The notes: generated by a model from the sequence alone, not told the origin. Shown: positions 1 through 5,422, counted from the stretch's first letter. The stretch: 6,622 nucleotides of DNA from Clostridiales bacterium UBA2432 (GCA_002342805.1 DDQW01000020.1:1-6622); one strand, 5' to 3'. A program made the numbers and translations.

Positions 1-20
1 TTTTCCTATACATATTAGTA

Positions 21-58
21 GAAAGCGTGCCAGCAAATATGAACAAATAGTCTGAAAA
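21..58. repeat. Diverged copy A of the TCAGGAACCATGAACA repeat
   Basis: The stretch GAAAGCGTGCCAGCAAATAT, followed by GAACAAATAGTCTGA, aligns with the repeat copies near 5105, 5366 and 6065. It shares GCGTG(T/C)CAG at its left and ATGAACAAATAGTCTGA exactly with the copy at 5376-5392. The outer CCAG/CTGA arms are weaker here than in the 5366 copy, so this looks like an old, drifted copy. No gene reads into it from either side. Confidence 0.5.
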
Positions 59-167
59 CTTATCCTGGGGGAAACTGTAAGATTTTTTTTGTTTGAACAT
101 AAAGCAATGTAAGTAAAAATATCACACTTCTGAACCAAATATATCATCTATAGTTAAGGTTTCTTTC

Positions 168-257
168 TTATTCTACATCAAATTGCTTCACAATTTCATC
201 ATCTGAGTAACCTTGATTAATTAGGTCTACAATCATACTCCATAAAATTATTCCGGA
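168..257 (-). pseudogene. Minus-strand coding tail, unrecognised
   Basis: Between a TAA stop at 168-170 and an in-frame TAG at 258-260, the minus strand stays open for 29 codons. It reads LWSMIVDLINQGYSDDEIV followed by KQFDVE. The pattern of a hydrophobic helix, then QGYSDDEIV, then a short tail resembles the helix-turn-helix ends of many small bacterial proteins, but I do not recognise a family. There is no start codon with a ribosome binding site, so this is at most the 3' end of a lost gene. Apart from this tail and the repeat at 21-58, I see nothing in 1-300. Confidence 0.25.
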
Positions 258-309
258 CTATATAAATTGATAACCGGTAAGCGTTTGTCTTTATGGTTTT
301 AGATGAAAA

Positions 310-396
310 ATTCCTCGTTGCAGAACGATGTGCAACGAGGAATAAAAAAATACTTAAAAATGCAACGACGTATACAACGAGGGGCCTATCGTTGCA
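310..396. repeat. Cluster of TGCAACGAGG palindromes
   Basis: ATTCCTCGTTGCA (310-322) and TGCAACGAGGAAT (331-343) form a perfect 13-bp inverted repeat around an 8-base loop. A second dyad follows, with TGCAACGA at 361-368 and TCGTTGCA at 389-396, and CAACGAGG again at 376-383 between them. The core therefore occurs five times in under 90 bp in both orientations, ending 14 bp before the likely ATG (411) of the broken regulator. On the minus strand the first hairpin is followed by TTTTTC, so it could also end transcription coming from the right. An operator array for the downstream regulator or a small mobile palindrome are the two readings I favour. Confidence 0.7.
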
Positions 397-410
397 AAAA
401 TAAAGTGTTT

Positions 411-1115
411 ATGGAAAGTTACAATTTAGAATTCAAAGAAGAGGCCCTAAGAATTGAAAATATGATTAATGATTCTCTTTCTCCAGTTCCTTATTTTGAA
501 ATGATTAGTAAGGAAAAGCATACAAAAGAGGGGATACTGCAACTATAGAGGTGGATAGGTTTGATATTAGAAGCGAGGTTAAAAAAAGAGGCCGGGATAG
601 AAAGGTTTAATTTAGATATTCTAAAAACCCTTAATTTATATCATAAAGATGGATACTATAATATTGCAGGAGAGCTGTTGGCGGACGAAAATGATATAGA
701 TTTTTCAGGCATTGATATAGTCAAGTTTGGGAACGATATCAACAAGATTTTGTATAGAAAAACTATAAGCAATGTATCGCTATTAGCTCAATTCGATAGC
801 GCAGTAGATATTTTTGAGCAATATTATATATTTGAAGAAATAGACGGCTACAATAGAATAAAAAAAGAGCTGATTCCTAACTCAGAAACCCAATAATAGC
901 GGGGGGTTTTTAATCGATTAAATATTATTGAAAAGTTTGGGACAGGAATAGCAAGAATTAATAAAGTGTATACTCAGAGCATTTCTAAACCTGGCTTTGA
1001 GATAAGTGAAAATAGAATTAGAATCATACTTCCAGTTACTAAAATTAATCTTGTAGATAAAAACATCATAAGCAAAACAGGTAGCGGAGCTACATTAACC
1101 TATAAGTTAAAGTGA
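411..1115 (+). pseudogene. AlbA_2/Schlafen-type ATP-binding transcriptional regulator, decayed
   Basis: Pieces of one protein family appear in order in a single reading frame. ESYNLEFKE and IENMINDSLSPVPYFEM match the AlbA_2 (divergent AAA-4) domain as I know it. AGIERFNLDILKTLNLY to FEQYYIFEEIDGYNRIKKEL match the linker before the GHKL ATPase fold. VFNRLNIIEKFGTGIARIN matches the end of that fold, and SKTGSGATLTYKLK matches the C-terminal end after the winged helix. Stops interrupt at 546-548 (TAG) and 894-899 (TAA, TAG). The middle of AlbA_2, most of the GHKL ATP site and the winged helix are missing, leaving about 235 codons where family members usually have well over 400. ATG 411 fits the family start, although a longer open frame begins at 303 inside the palindrome cluster. 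No good ribosome binding site precedes either. Such proteins are thought to be DNA-binding or defence-related regulators; this copy cannot be functional as a whole. Confidence 0.75.
561..896 (+). CDS. Longest surviving fragment of the AlbA_2/GHKL regulator
   Basis: This 111-codon open segment (TTG start) covers the linker between the AlbA_2 and GHKL domains. Recognisable stretches are AGIERFNLDILKTLNLY, YYNIAGELLADENDIDF, GIDIVKFG and ISNVSLLAQFD, ending at KKELIP, where the family normally continues into the ATP-binding helix. After ELIP the sequence NSETQ and two stops are unrelated to the family, so a deletion joint lies near 880. A gene finder may call it as a hypothetical protein. The TTG start lacks a convincing ribosome binding site: AGAGGTGG at 547-554 is near, but it lies only 6 bases away and inside the older reading frame. 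I regard it as part of the pseudogene spanning 411-1115. Confidence 0.45.
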   Translation: MILEARLKKEAGIERFNLDILKTLNLYHKDGYYNIAGELLADENDIDFSGIDIVKFGNDINKILYRKTISNVSLLAQFDSAVDIFEQYYIFEEIDGYNRIKKELIPNSETQ

Positions 1116-1189
1116 GCGCCAGAGAAAGATGAGTGCTAGACGGCATTCCAATCAGATTACCATAAAACATTTAATAAGTAATACATCAG

Positions 1190-1234
1190 AAATACCGCTT
1201 TATTTTAGGACACTAATAAAATAAAGCGGTATTT
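1190..1234 (-). terminator. Intrinsic terminator after the chemotaxis receptor
   Basis: AAATACCGCTTTATTTTA (1190-1207) and its exact complement (1217-1234) form an 18-bp stem around a 9-base loop, 3 bp beyond the receptor stop codon. The outer A/T pairs supply the U-rich tail, so the hairpin can work in both directions. It would also stop read-through from the decayed regulator on the plus strand. The 74 bases between 1116 and 1189 hold nothing I can identify. Confidence 0.85.
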
Positions 1235-1237
1235 GAA

Positions 1238-2374
1238 TTACACCTTAAATTTTTGTACTGCAACTTTTAGATCATTGACAATTGACTCTAGCATTTGTGC
1301 TGTTGAAGATACTTCTTGGGAAGATGCCGATAACTCTTCTGAAGATGCTGCGGCCTCTTCTGTTGCTACAGAATTATCTGAAGTAATATTATTTGCACTT
1401 GTTGCTTTTTCGGCAACGATGTTTTGGGCATCTTCAATGGAATCCATCGATTGATTTACAGATTGAATCATTGGAAGCATAGATTTAACAGAGGTCAAAA
1501 TATGGTCAAATGTTTTTTCAGTCGAAGATATGGATTCGATTTGATTTGAAATAGCATCATCCACTAATTTTGACGTTGATATAACTTTTTCGCTGTTGTT
1601 GTTGACGGATTGTATCAAAGCAATAATATTATCAGTGGAGCGTTTTGATTCTTCTGCAAGCTTTCTAACCTCTTCGGCAACAACAGCAAATCCCTTTCCT
1701 TGTTCGCCGGCCCGCGCTGCTTCAATCGCGGCATTTAAAGCTAATAAATTGGTTTGTTCGGAGATACCGGATATAATGTTTGTTATTCCGCTTATTTCTG
1801 CTATAGAACTTGAGAGATGTTCAATCATATTTATAACCTGACTGAAGGAGGATTGAACTTCGTTCACATGTGAAACCATCATTTCCAGTTCTTTACTACC
1901 GGTTTGGGCTGTCTTCTCAGTGTTTGCAACCTCGTCGTTTACGCGATTCAGTTCTAAATGAGTAGATTCTATAGACTGGTTTAAAACATCTAAAGATTCA
2001 ATAATATTCTGAAGATACTGGCTTTGGTTTACTGCGCCTTCAGCAACTTGTTGCATCGTTGTCGATAAATCTTGTGAAGATAGCGCCATATCATCGGATG
2101 TTTTTACTAAACTTGTTGAACTAAAAGCAACTTCATCAGCCTGCTGTGATACGATAGTTATAATTTCTGCAACGGCAGTTTGCATGAGGTTAAAAGCCTT
2201 TGCGATTGTTCTAAATTCATCTTTTTTGCTTCGGATGGTTTGGGGCACTTCGATAGAAAAGTTTCCCTGAGCTAATTCAATGATATGCTCTTCAACTGCT
2301 TTTAATGGACGGGTAACATTAACTTGTATTACGATATAAGATACAAGGCTTCCGATGATTAATCCGACAACCAT
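1238..2374 (-). CDS. Methyl-accepting chemotaxis protein, N-terminally truncated
   Basis: The protein has one transmembrane segment (residues 1-18), a HAMP domain (about 19-70, with TRPLKAVEEH) and a complete cytoplasmic signalling coiled coil. The hairpin tip that contacts CheA and CheW is intact (about 200-240, including EQTNLLALNAAIEAARAGE and GFAVVAEEVRKLAEES). The C-terminus ends in QKFKV with no CheR-binding pentapeptide. The first transmembrane helix and the extracellular sensor are missing. The frame stays open upstream of ATG 2374 to 2464 (NFFNITIRTILIDLAIR, then EGINASVV), which looks like the last sensor helix, and runs directly into the stop codon of the EAL gene. No ribosome binding site precedes ATG 2374. 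A deletion has probably fused the receptor interior to the end of the EAL gene, so it is likely a pseudogene, although a constitutive or partner-dependent signalling stub cannot be excluded. Confidence 0.85.
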   Translation of the reverse strand: MVVGLIIGSLVSYIVIQVNVTRPLKAVEEHIIELAQGNFSIEVPQTIRSKKDEFRTIAKAFNLMQTAVAEIITIVSQQADEVAFSSTSLVKTSDDMALSSQDLSTTMQQVAEGAVNQSQYLQNIIESLDVLNQSIESTHLELNRVNDEVANTEKTAQTGSKELEMMVSHVNEVQSSFSQVINMIEHLSSSIAEISGITNIISGISEQTNLLALNAAIEAARAGEQGKGFAVVAEEVRKLAEESKRSTDNIIALIQSVNNNSEKVISTSKLVDDAISNQIESISSTEKTFDHILTSVKSMLPMIQSVNQSMDSIEDAQNIVAEKATSANNITSDNSVATEEAAASSEELSASSQEVSSTAQMLESIVNDLKVAVQKFKV

Positions 2375-2464
2375 TGAACCATAAGTGACTACAGATGCAT
2401 TGATGCCTTCAATACGAATGGCAAGATCAATGAGAATTGTTCGTATTGTAATATTAAAAAAGTT

Positions 2465-3211
2465 CTATTGATAATGTATTAAGAAAGCAAGACTTTCTTG
2501 TTTTGACCGTGGTTTACTTATCAAATAGCCTTGAATAATATCACATGCATGTCTTTTTAAATAATCGTTTTGCTCATTAGTTTCAACGCCTTCTGCAACT
2601 ACATTAAGACCAAGTTTATGCGACATGGATATTATGTCAGCAGTAATTAACTGTGTCTCTTCATGAGATGTGATCTTATCAATAAAAAATTTATCGATTT
2701 TAACGGTATTAATTTGTAATTCACTTAAACGAGCAAAGGAAGAAAAACCGGTGCCAAAGTCATCCAAAGCAATCAAAATGCCCATAGATGCGAGTGTTTC
2801 AAGCTTTTTGTTTATTATATCAAAATTTTTCAAAAGAACCGTTTCGGTAATTTCAAATTCTATTGTGCCCATGGGAATGTGGTTCGTCTGGATAATCTGT
2901 TGTACATTATCAATAAAATCATCACGTAATAACTGTATTATTGAAATATTAATAGCAATAGTAATATCTTTAAACCCTTGAGAATGAAGTTCTTGAATAA
3001 ATGTACAAGCTTCGTTCAATATCACCATTCCCAGATCAGCAATGAGAAGCTTGCGTTCTGCAATTTCAATAAATTCAATAGGCGATATGTGTCCTATGTT
3101 TTCCACGTGTAATCGGGCAAGAGCCTCAAATCCTGCGACTTTGTTTGTTTGTTTGTATATCAATCTTAGGTTGATATACAAGTGAAAATGATTGTGTATC
3201 ACTCCCATCAA
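2465..3211 (-). CDS. EAL domain c-di-GMP phosphodiesterase fragment
   Basis: From about residue 21 this segment is a near-complete EAL domain with the catalytic set in place: E29-A-L, N88 in INIS, E120-I-T-E123, D150-D151 in DDFGTG, K171 in KIDK, E207 in AEGVE and Q227 in IIQGY. These residues bind the two metal ions and c-di-GMP in active EAL phosphodiesterases, so the domain should hydrolyse c-di-GMP to pGpG if made. The first 20 residues are an out-of-frame reading of the upstream gene, and the first EAL strand (SLVYQPKID) is encoded in the other frame, so a protein from TTG 3211 or ATG 3208 would lack it. The preceding AAGGG is a weak ribosome binding site. The stop TAG at 2467-2465 is in frame with the receptor that follows. 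Confidence 0.8.
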   Translation of the reverse strand: MMGVIHNHFHLYINLRLIYKQTNKVAGFEALARLHVENIGHISPIEFIEIAERKLLIADLGMVILNEACTFIQELHSQGFKDITIAINISIIQLLRDDFIDNVQQIIQTNHIPMGTIEFEITETVLLKNFDIINKKLETLASMGILIALDDFGTGFSSFARLSELQINTVKIDKFFIDKITSHEETQLITADIISMSHKLGLNVVAEGVETNEQNDYLKRHACDIIQGYLISKPRSKQESLAFLIHYQ

Positions 3212-4466
3212 TAACAGCCCTTATAACTTTTTCTATTGCATTTTCACGTTGGATCGATGTTTCCATATTTTCATTAAAAAACTTGACTGAACGGCTATTG
3301 ATATTTTGATGTTCTGATAATGTCAGGGAAGCGTCTTGTAGAATTTTATCGACGGTAAAATCGTTACCTTTTATTTCAACAATTGCAATCTCAGCAGTAA
3401 TGTATTGGTGCTCAGATATACCTTTGAAGGGATTATTAAATATGGATATAAGTTTTTGAGCGAGTTGGCTAAGCTCTTCACGATTAATATAATCATCGAT
3501 AACTAATACAAAACGGTCTGCATTAAATCGAAAAAACATATGATGATCATCAAGAATCTTATCAACAGCTTCAGCAATTTGTTTGAGAATATAATCTCCA
3601 TGCAAAAAACCATAGGTCATGTTTAGTGTTTTAAAATTTGCGCAATTAAGTAACATAACAGCACGATTTTTTTTCGTAGATTGTTCTAGGAGTTCTTCAA
3701 GATATTCAGATAAATAAATATGATTTGGTAAATGAGTGAGGGAATCATAATATGCGATTCGAACATTTGATTTATCCTTATGATATGCATAATAGAAAAT
3801 ACTTGCAGTTATTATGGTTGATAAGAGGAAAAGACTCAAACTGATAAGGATTACTTTATGCACTTGATAATCGACTTCATAACTTGGCCATGCAATTGAG
3901 AGCGTCCCAAGCTTTTCATTTGACACATATATGGGAGCTGATACTTGAAATACATCGGTGTTTTCAATTGTCGTTTTTATAACGTTTAAATCTTCGTTTG
4001 ACATACGCTCTTGTATACGTTTATCTACAATATGATGACCAATGTATTGTGGCAATGTGCCTGCAATAATTTTATAATCGGTATCTACAAAAAAAGCATA
4101 TTGCAAATTGTTTTGTTCAGAAATATCTTGGATATATTGATCAATTTCAAATTTTGATAGATATGCACGTACATTTTCAGCTAATACACCTATTTGAACA
4201 AAGGTTCCATCACCATTTTTTACATATCCAAATTTATAGTAAATGCCTGTTTCTGTATCCGGACGAATGTCTTCAACTAAGGTATTGTCTTTACTGATCA
4301 TGAATTCATTAACCGGATGGTTTTCAGGTGCTTTCCAACCGATAAATGCTTCTATTGTACTATGAGTTATTTCGCCTTGATTATTATATAAATATATTTC
4401 ATCAACATTGAACTGCTGTGCAAGCTCCTTAAGTACTTGGTTATCAGCTCTATTTTCAATGAGCAT
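3126..4466 (-). CDS. Cache-like sensor and degenerate GGDEF domain fragment
   Basis: This 446-codon open segment holds most of the extracellular sensor (residues 1-200, with VDEIYLYNNQGEIT and YAFFVDTDYKIIAGTLPQYI, typical of a double Cache fold), a transmembrane helix (about 204-227) and a GGDEF domain (about 238-400). The GGDEF domain opens with YYDSLTHLPN as expected, but its active-site loop reads RFNADRF where RxGGDEF is normal. It therefore probably cannot make c-di-GMP, though it might still bind GTP and regulate the EAL domain, as known for some degenerate GGDEF domains. The end (VYQPKIDIQTNKQSRRI) is the first EAL strand followed by out-of-frame residues. ATG 4466 is internal and without a ribosome binding site, so translation would need read-through or re-initiation past the TAA 52 bases upstream. 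Confidence 0.75.
   Translation of the reverse strand: MLIENRADNQVLKELAQQFNVDEIYLYNNQGEITHSTIEAFIGWKAPENHPVNEFMISKDNTLVEDIRPDTETGIYYKFGYVKNGDGTFVQIGVLAENVRAYLSKFEIDQYIQDISEQNNLQYAFFVDTDYKIIAGTLPQYIGHHIVDKRIQERMSNEDLNVIKTTIENTDVFQVSAPIYVSNEKLGTLSIAWPSYEVDYQVHKVILISLSLFLLSTIITASIFYYAYHKDKSNVRIAYYDSLTHLPNHIYLSEYLEELLEQSTKKNRAVMLLNCANFKTLNMTYGFLHGDYILKQIAEAVDKILDDHHMFFRFNADRFVLVIDDYINREELSQLAQKLISIFNNPFKGISEHQYITAEIAIVEIKGNDFTVDKILQDASLTLSEHQNINSRSVKFFNENMETSIQRENAIEKVIRAVIDGSDTQSFSLVYQPKIDIQTNKQSRRI
3140..3155. repeat. Four tandem TTTG units in the EAL coding region
   Basis: Four exact TTTG units lie where the reading frame passes from the GGDEF fragment to the EAL fragment. With three units the minus strand reads QTNKVAGFEALARL, a perfect EAL start; with four it reads QTNKQSRRI and stops. 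The frame is thus decided by one repeat unit. Tracts of this type change length by slipped-strand mispairing in phase-variable genes, but four units is short for frequent switching. Confidence 0.85.
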
Positions 4467-4517
4467 AATCGCTTTACTGGCAACTAAGAGTTTCTCGTCA
4501 AGGAGTTCTGCTATGAG

Positions 4518-4718
4518 TTAGTAAGCTTCTCTTGAAGTTGAAAGACCATGGGAGTAGCTGTTTGAAATAGTTACGGCGTCTTTTTCTAGAATGTCATAAC
4601 GTTCTTCGATGCGCTCTTTTGTTGTCATGTATGTAAGGCTAGCAAAAGTAAGAACTAAAAAAACAAAAGGTAGTATGAAAAATTTAATGTCTGCTTTTTT
4701 TAATCGATCTTTTTGCAT
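4518..4718 (-). CDS. N-terminal membrane fragment of the GGDEF-EAL protein
   Basis: These 66 codons encode a basic start (MQKDRLKKADIK), a hydrophobic helix (FFILPFVFLVLTFASLTYM) and the first helix of the extracellular sensor, ending at STSREAY before TAA. Beyond the stop, the same frame continues LIAELLDEKLLVASKAIM into the next fragment with no break. The TAA is therefore a point change, probably from CAA or GAA. A TTG at 4733 would add five residues but overlaps the ribosome binding site, so ATG 4718 is the better start. It could still be made as a small membrane peptide. Confidence 0.6.
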   Translation of the reverse strand: MQKDRLKKADIKFFILPFVFLVLTFASLTYMTTKERIEERYDILEKDAVTISNSYSHGLSTSREAY

Positions 4719-4725
4719 AAGAAAT

Positions 4726-4731
4726 CTCCCC
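4726..4731 (-). promoter_or_regulatory. Ribosome binding site of the GGDEF-EAL gene
   Basis: GGGGAG on the minus strand lies 7 bases before ATG 4718. It fixes that ATG as the start in preference to TTG 4733, which lies just upstream of the site. Confidence 0.75.
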
Positions 4732-4784
4732 AATTATGTTCTCTCGATTGAATTAAATATAATATTTCAATAAATACTATAGAA

Positions 4785-4793
4785 ATTATATCA
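4785..4793 (-). promoter_or_regulatory. Extended -10 promoter for the GGDEF-EAL gene
   Basis: The minus strand reads TGATATAAT, a consensus TATAAT with the upstream TG of an extended -10 element. This would start transcripts near 4778, about 60 bases before ATG 4718. The position of a -35 box (about 4808-4813) reads TAGTCA, far from consensus, and lies inside the upstream half of the C-box. A protein bound there could either block the polymerase or help it. Confidence 0.6.
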
Positions 4794-4808
4794 TAAATAA
4801 ATTATGTT

Positions 4809-4833
4809 GACTATAGTCCGTGGACCAATAGTC
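4809..4833. promoter_or_regulatory. C-box-like operator of the Xre controller
   Basis: Two sites sit side by side: GACTATAGTC (4809-4818, a perfect 10-bp palindrome) and GACCAATAGTC (4823-4833), joined by CGTG. This matches, from memory, the two-dimer C-box of restriction-modification controllers such as C.Esp1396I and C.AhdI (GACT..AGTC, central GTCCGTG). The stronger, perfect site is the one farther from the controller gene, as in those systems, where it gives activation at low protein level and repression when both sites fill. Confidence 0.75.
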
Positions 4834-4856
4834 TAATCTAGAGGTAAATTTATATT
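4828..4856 (+). promoter_or_regulatory. Probable promoter of the Xre controller
   Basis: TATATT at 4851-4856 can serve as a -10 box. Its -35 position, 17 bases upstream (4828-4833, ATAGTC), is poor and lies in the second operator site, the layout expected of a promoter that needs its own C protein. An alternative is TTGACT (4807-4812) with TCTAAT (4832-4837), but the 19-base spacing is long. The first option would give a leader of only about 12 bases. Confidence 0.45.
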
Positions 4857-4874
4857 TGAGGGGAGGTGAGAACA

Positions 4875-5102
4875 ATGAAACTAGAAAAAGCTTTAGCGCA
4901 AGTTCTTAAGAAGAATAGATTGAAACATAAACTTTCTCAAGAAGAGCTGGCGCACAGATGTAAAATTGATAGAACCTATATCAGTATGATTGAACGACAG
5001 AAGCGAAAACCGACACTTCATATTCTCTTTAGAATTTGTGAGACCTTTAACATGCTTCCAAGTGAATTTCTGTGTGAAGTTGAAAGTTTAATGGAGTTTT
5101 GA
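4875..5102 (+). CDS. Xre-family controller protein (C protein-like), orphan
   Basis: This 75-residue protein is almost entirely an Xre helix-turn-helix domain. The recognition pair lies at about residues 21-40 (SQEELAHRCKIDRTYISMIE) and hydrophobic dimer helices follow (LHILFRICETFNMLPSEFL). The segment DRTYISMIER, the total length near 75-80 and the C-box upstream point to the controller proteins of type II restriction-modification systems, which first activate and later repress their own gene and the nuclease gene. ATG 4875 is chosen because GGGAGG (4861-4866) lies 8 bases upstream; GTG 4866 overlaps that site. In complete systems the nuclease gene follows at once. Here the stop codon abuts a repeat and a hairpin, and no nuclease or methyltransferase is in the window. 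A plain phage-type Xre repressor is the alternative. Confidence 0.8.
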   Translation: MKLEKALAQVLKKNRLKHKLSQEELAHRCKIDRTYISMIERQKRKPTLHILFRICETFNMLPSEFLCEVESLMEF

Positions 5103-5123
5103 GCGTGTCAGGAACCATGAACA
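5102..5123. repeat. Copy B of the TCAGGAACCATGAACA repeat
   Basis: GCGTGTCAGGAACCATGAAC begins within two bases of the controller stop codon (TGA 5100-5102). It shares 16 bases with copy D at 6065 and, with one mismatch, 19 bases with copy C at 5366. The right-hand CTGACA arm seen in copy C is not present here. Confidence 0.65.
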
Positions 5124-5150
5124 CGATTTGAGGTGTGTGAAATTATATAG

Positions 5151-5198
5151 AAATGGTCTTTTGACAGAGAATAAATCTCTTTTGTCAAAAGGCCATTT
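5151..5198 (+). terminator. Long hairpin after the controller gene
   Basis: AAATGGTCTTTTGACA (5151-5166) pairs with TGTCAAAAGGCCATTT (5183-5198) with one G-U wobble, and GAGA/TCTC inside (5167-5179) extends the stem. The stem is long and the plus-strand end reads CCATTTTCTG, a short U-run. It is the likely transcription end of the controller gene about 50 bases after its stop. The open frame that crosses this hairpin at 5128-5310 has no family character and I do not call it. Confidence 0.6.
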
Positions 5199-5204
5199 TC
5201 TGTG

Positions 5205-5363
5205 GAAAAGATCAGTCGGAGCTAATCGCTTCGTCTTTGGCTTTACCTACAGTTTGAAAACCTCATTGCCTAATTTCAGTTTTTCACTTAATTCATTATC
5301 TGGTCCATGATATTGAAAATCACTTTTTATACGATCTGTATAAATTGCCTTTTGCGGGAAATT
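5205..5363 (-). pseudogene. Minus-strand gene remnant with a one-base shift
   Basis: The minus strand reads FPQKAIYTDRIKSDFQYHG, then PDNELSEKLKLGNEVFKL to a stop. A one-base shift just before that stop lets the reading continue VGKAKDEAISSD to another stop. The amino-acid mix, the charged-residue spacing and the clean continuation across the shift look like real protein. I do not recognise the family. The upstream end meets repeat copy C at 5366, so the 5' part of the gene is gone. The plus-strand sequence of this stretch has no better reading. Confidence 0.4.
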
Positions 5364-5365
5364 AG

Positions 5366-5397
5366 GTGTCAGGAATCATGAACAAATAGTCTGACAA
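5366..5397. repeat. Copy C of the repeat, with inverted ends
   Basis: GTGTCAGGAATCATGAACA begins at 5366 and CTGACA closes the element at 5391-5396. TGTCAG and CTGACA are exact complements, so the element can fold as a 6-bp stem with a 19-base loop. This resembles the short palindromes associated with REP-type (IS200-like, RAYT) transposases in Firmicutes, as recalled. No transposase is present in the window. Confidence 0.65.
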
Positions 5398-5405
5398 TTA
5401 TATCT

Positions 5406-5422
5406 GTCTGCTCCCAGCAGAC
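5406..5422. repeat. Short perfect hairpin GTCTGCT-ccc-AGCAGAC
   Basis: A 7-bp perfect stem with a three-base loop lies 9 bases past repeat copy C. It has no U-run on the plus strand and an AT-rich flank (AGATATAATT) on the minus strand. It may be part of the same mobile repeat or a weak minus-strand terminator. In the rest of 5423-5640 I see only a plus-strand tail at 5514-5567 (DYEDVVGTVLEVKQ, then TAA) that I cannot assign. Confidence 0.4.

Larger units (their letters stand above)
2465..4718 (-). pseudogene. Membrane sensor GGDEF-EAL c-di-GMP protein, interrupted twice
   Basis: Read as one gene, this encodes about 750 residues. It has a short cytoplasmic N-terminus, a transmembrane helix (about 12-31), an extracellular Cache-like sensor, a second transmembrane helix (about 288-311), a GGDEF domain and an EAL domain. 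The start ATG 4716-4718 is set by GGGGAG at 4731-4726 with a 7-base gap. Two lesions break it: an in-frame TAA at 4520-4518 (codon 67) and a net 4-base gain in a TTTG tract at 3140-3155 just inside the EAL domain. The GGDEF signature reads NADRF, so cyclase activity is unlikely, whereas the EAL residues are all present. The ancestor was probably a c-di-GMP phosphodiesterase controlled by an external ligand. It reads divergently from the Xre regulator at 4875. Confidence 0.8.

Noticed and set aside
880..912. AAACCC to GGGTTTTT as a terminator inside the decayed regulator
   Set aside because: The stem is only 6 bp with a loop of about 10 or more bases, and it lies at a deletion joint.
1233..1841. 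Plus-strand open frames across the chemotaxis receptor
   Set aside because: They lie antisense to a conserved coiled-coil domain whose own frame is unmistakable; their serine- and alanine-rich translations reflect the receptor's codons.
546..2467. TAG read as an amino acid (pyrrolysine or suppression), because TAG at 546 and at 2465 are followed by open frame
   Set aside because: Other breaks are TAA (894, 4518) or frameshifts, and family homology is lost around these sites, so gene decay explains all of them.
2670..2981. Plus-strand open frame of 103 codons
   Set aside because: It is antisense to the EAL domain, has no ribosome binding site and shows no family features.
5128..5310. Plus-strand open frame of 60 codons after the controller
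   Set aside because: It runs through a long hairpin and antisense to a better protein remnant, and its start has no ribosome binding site at a proper distance.
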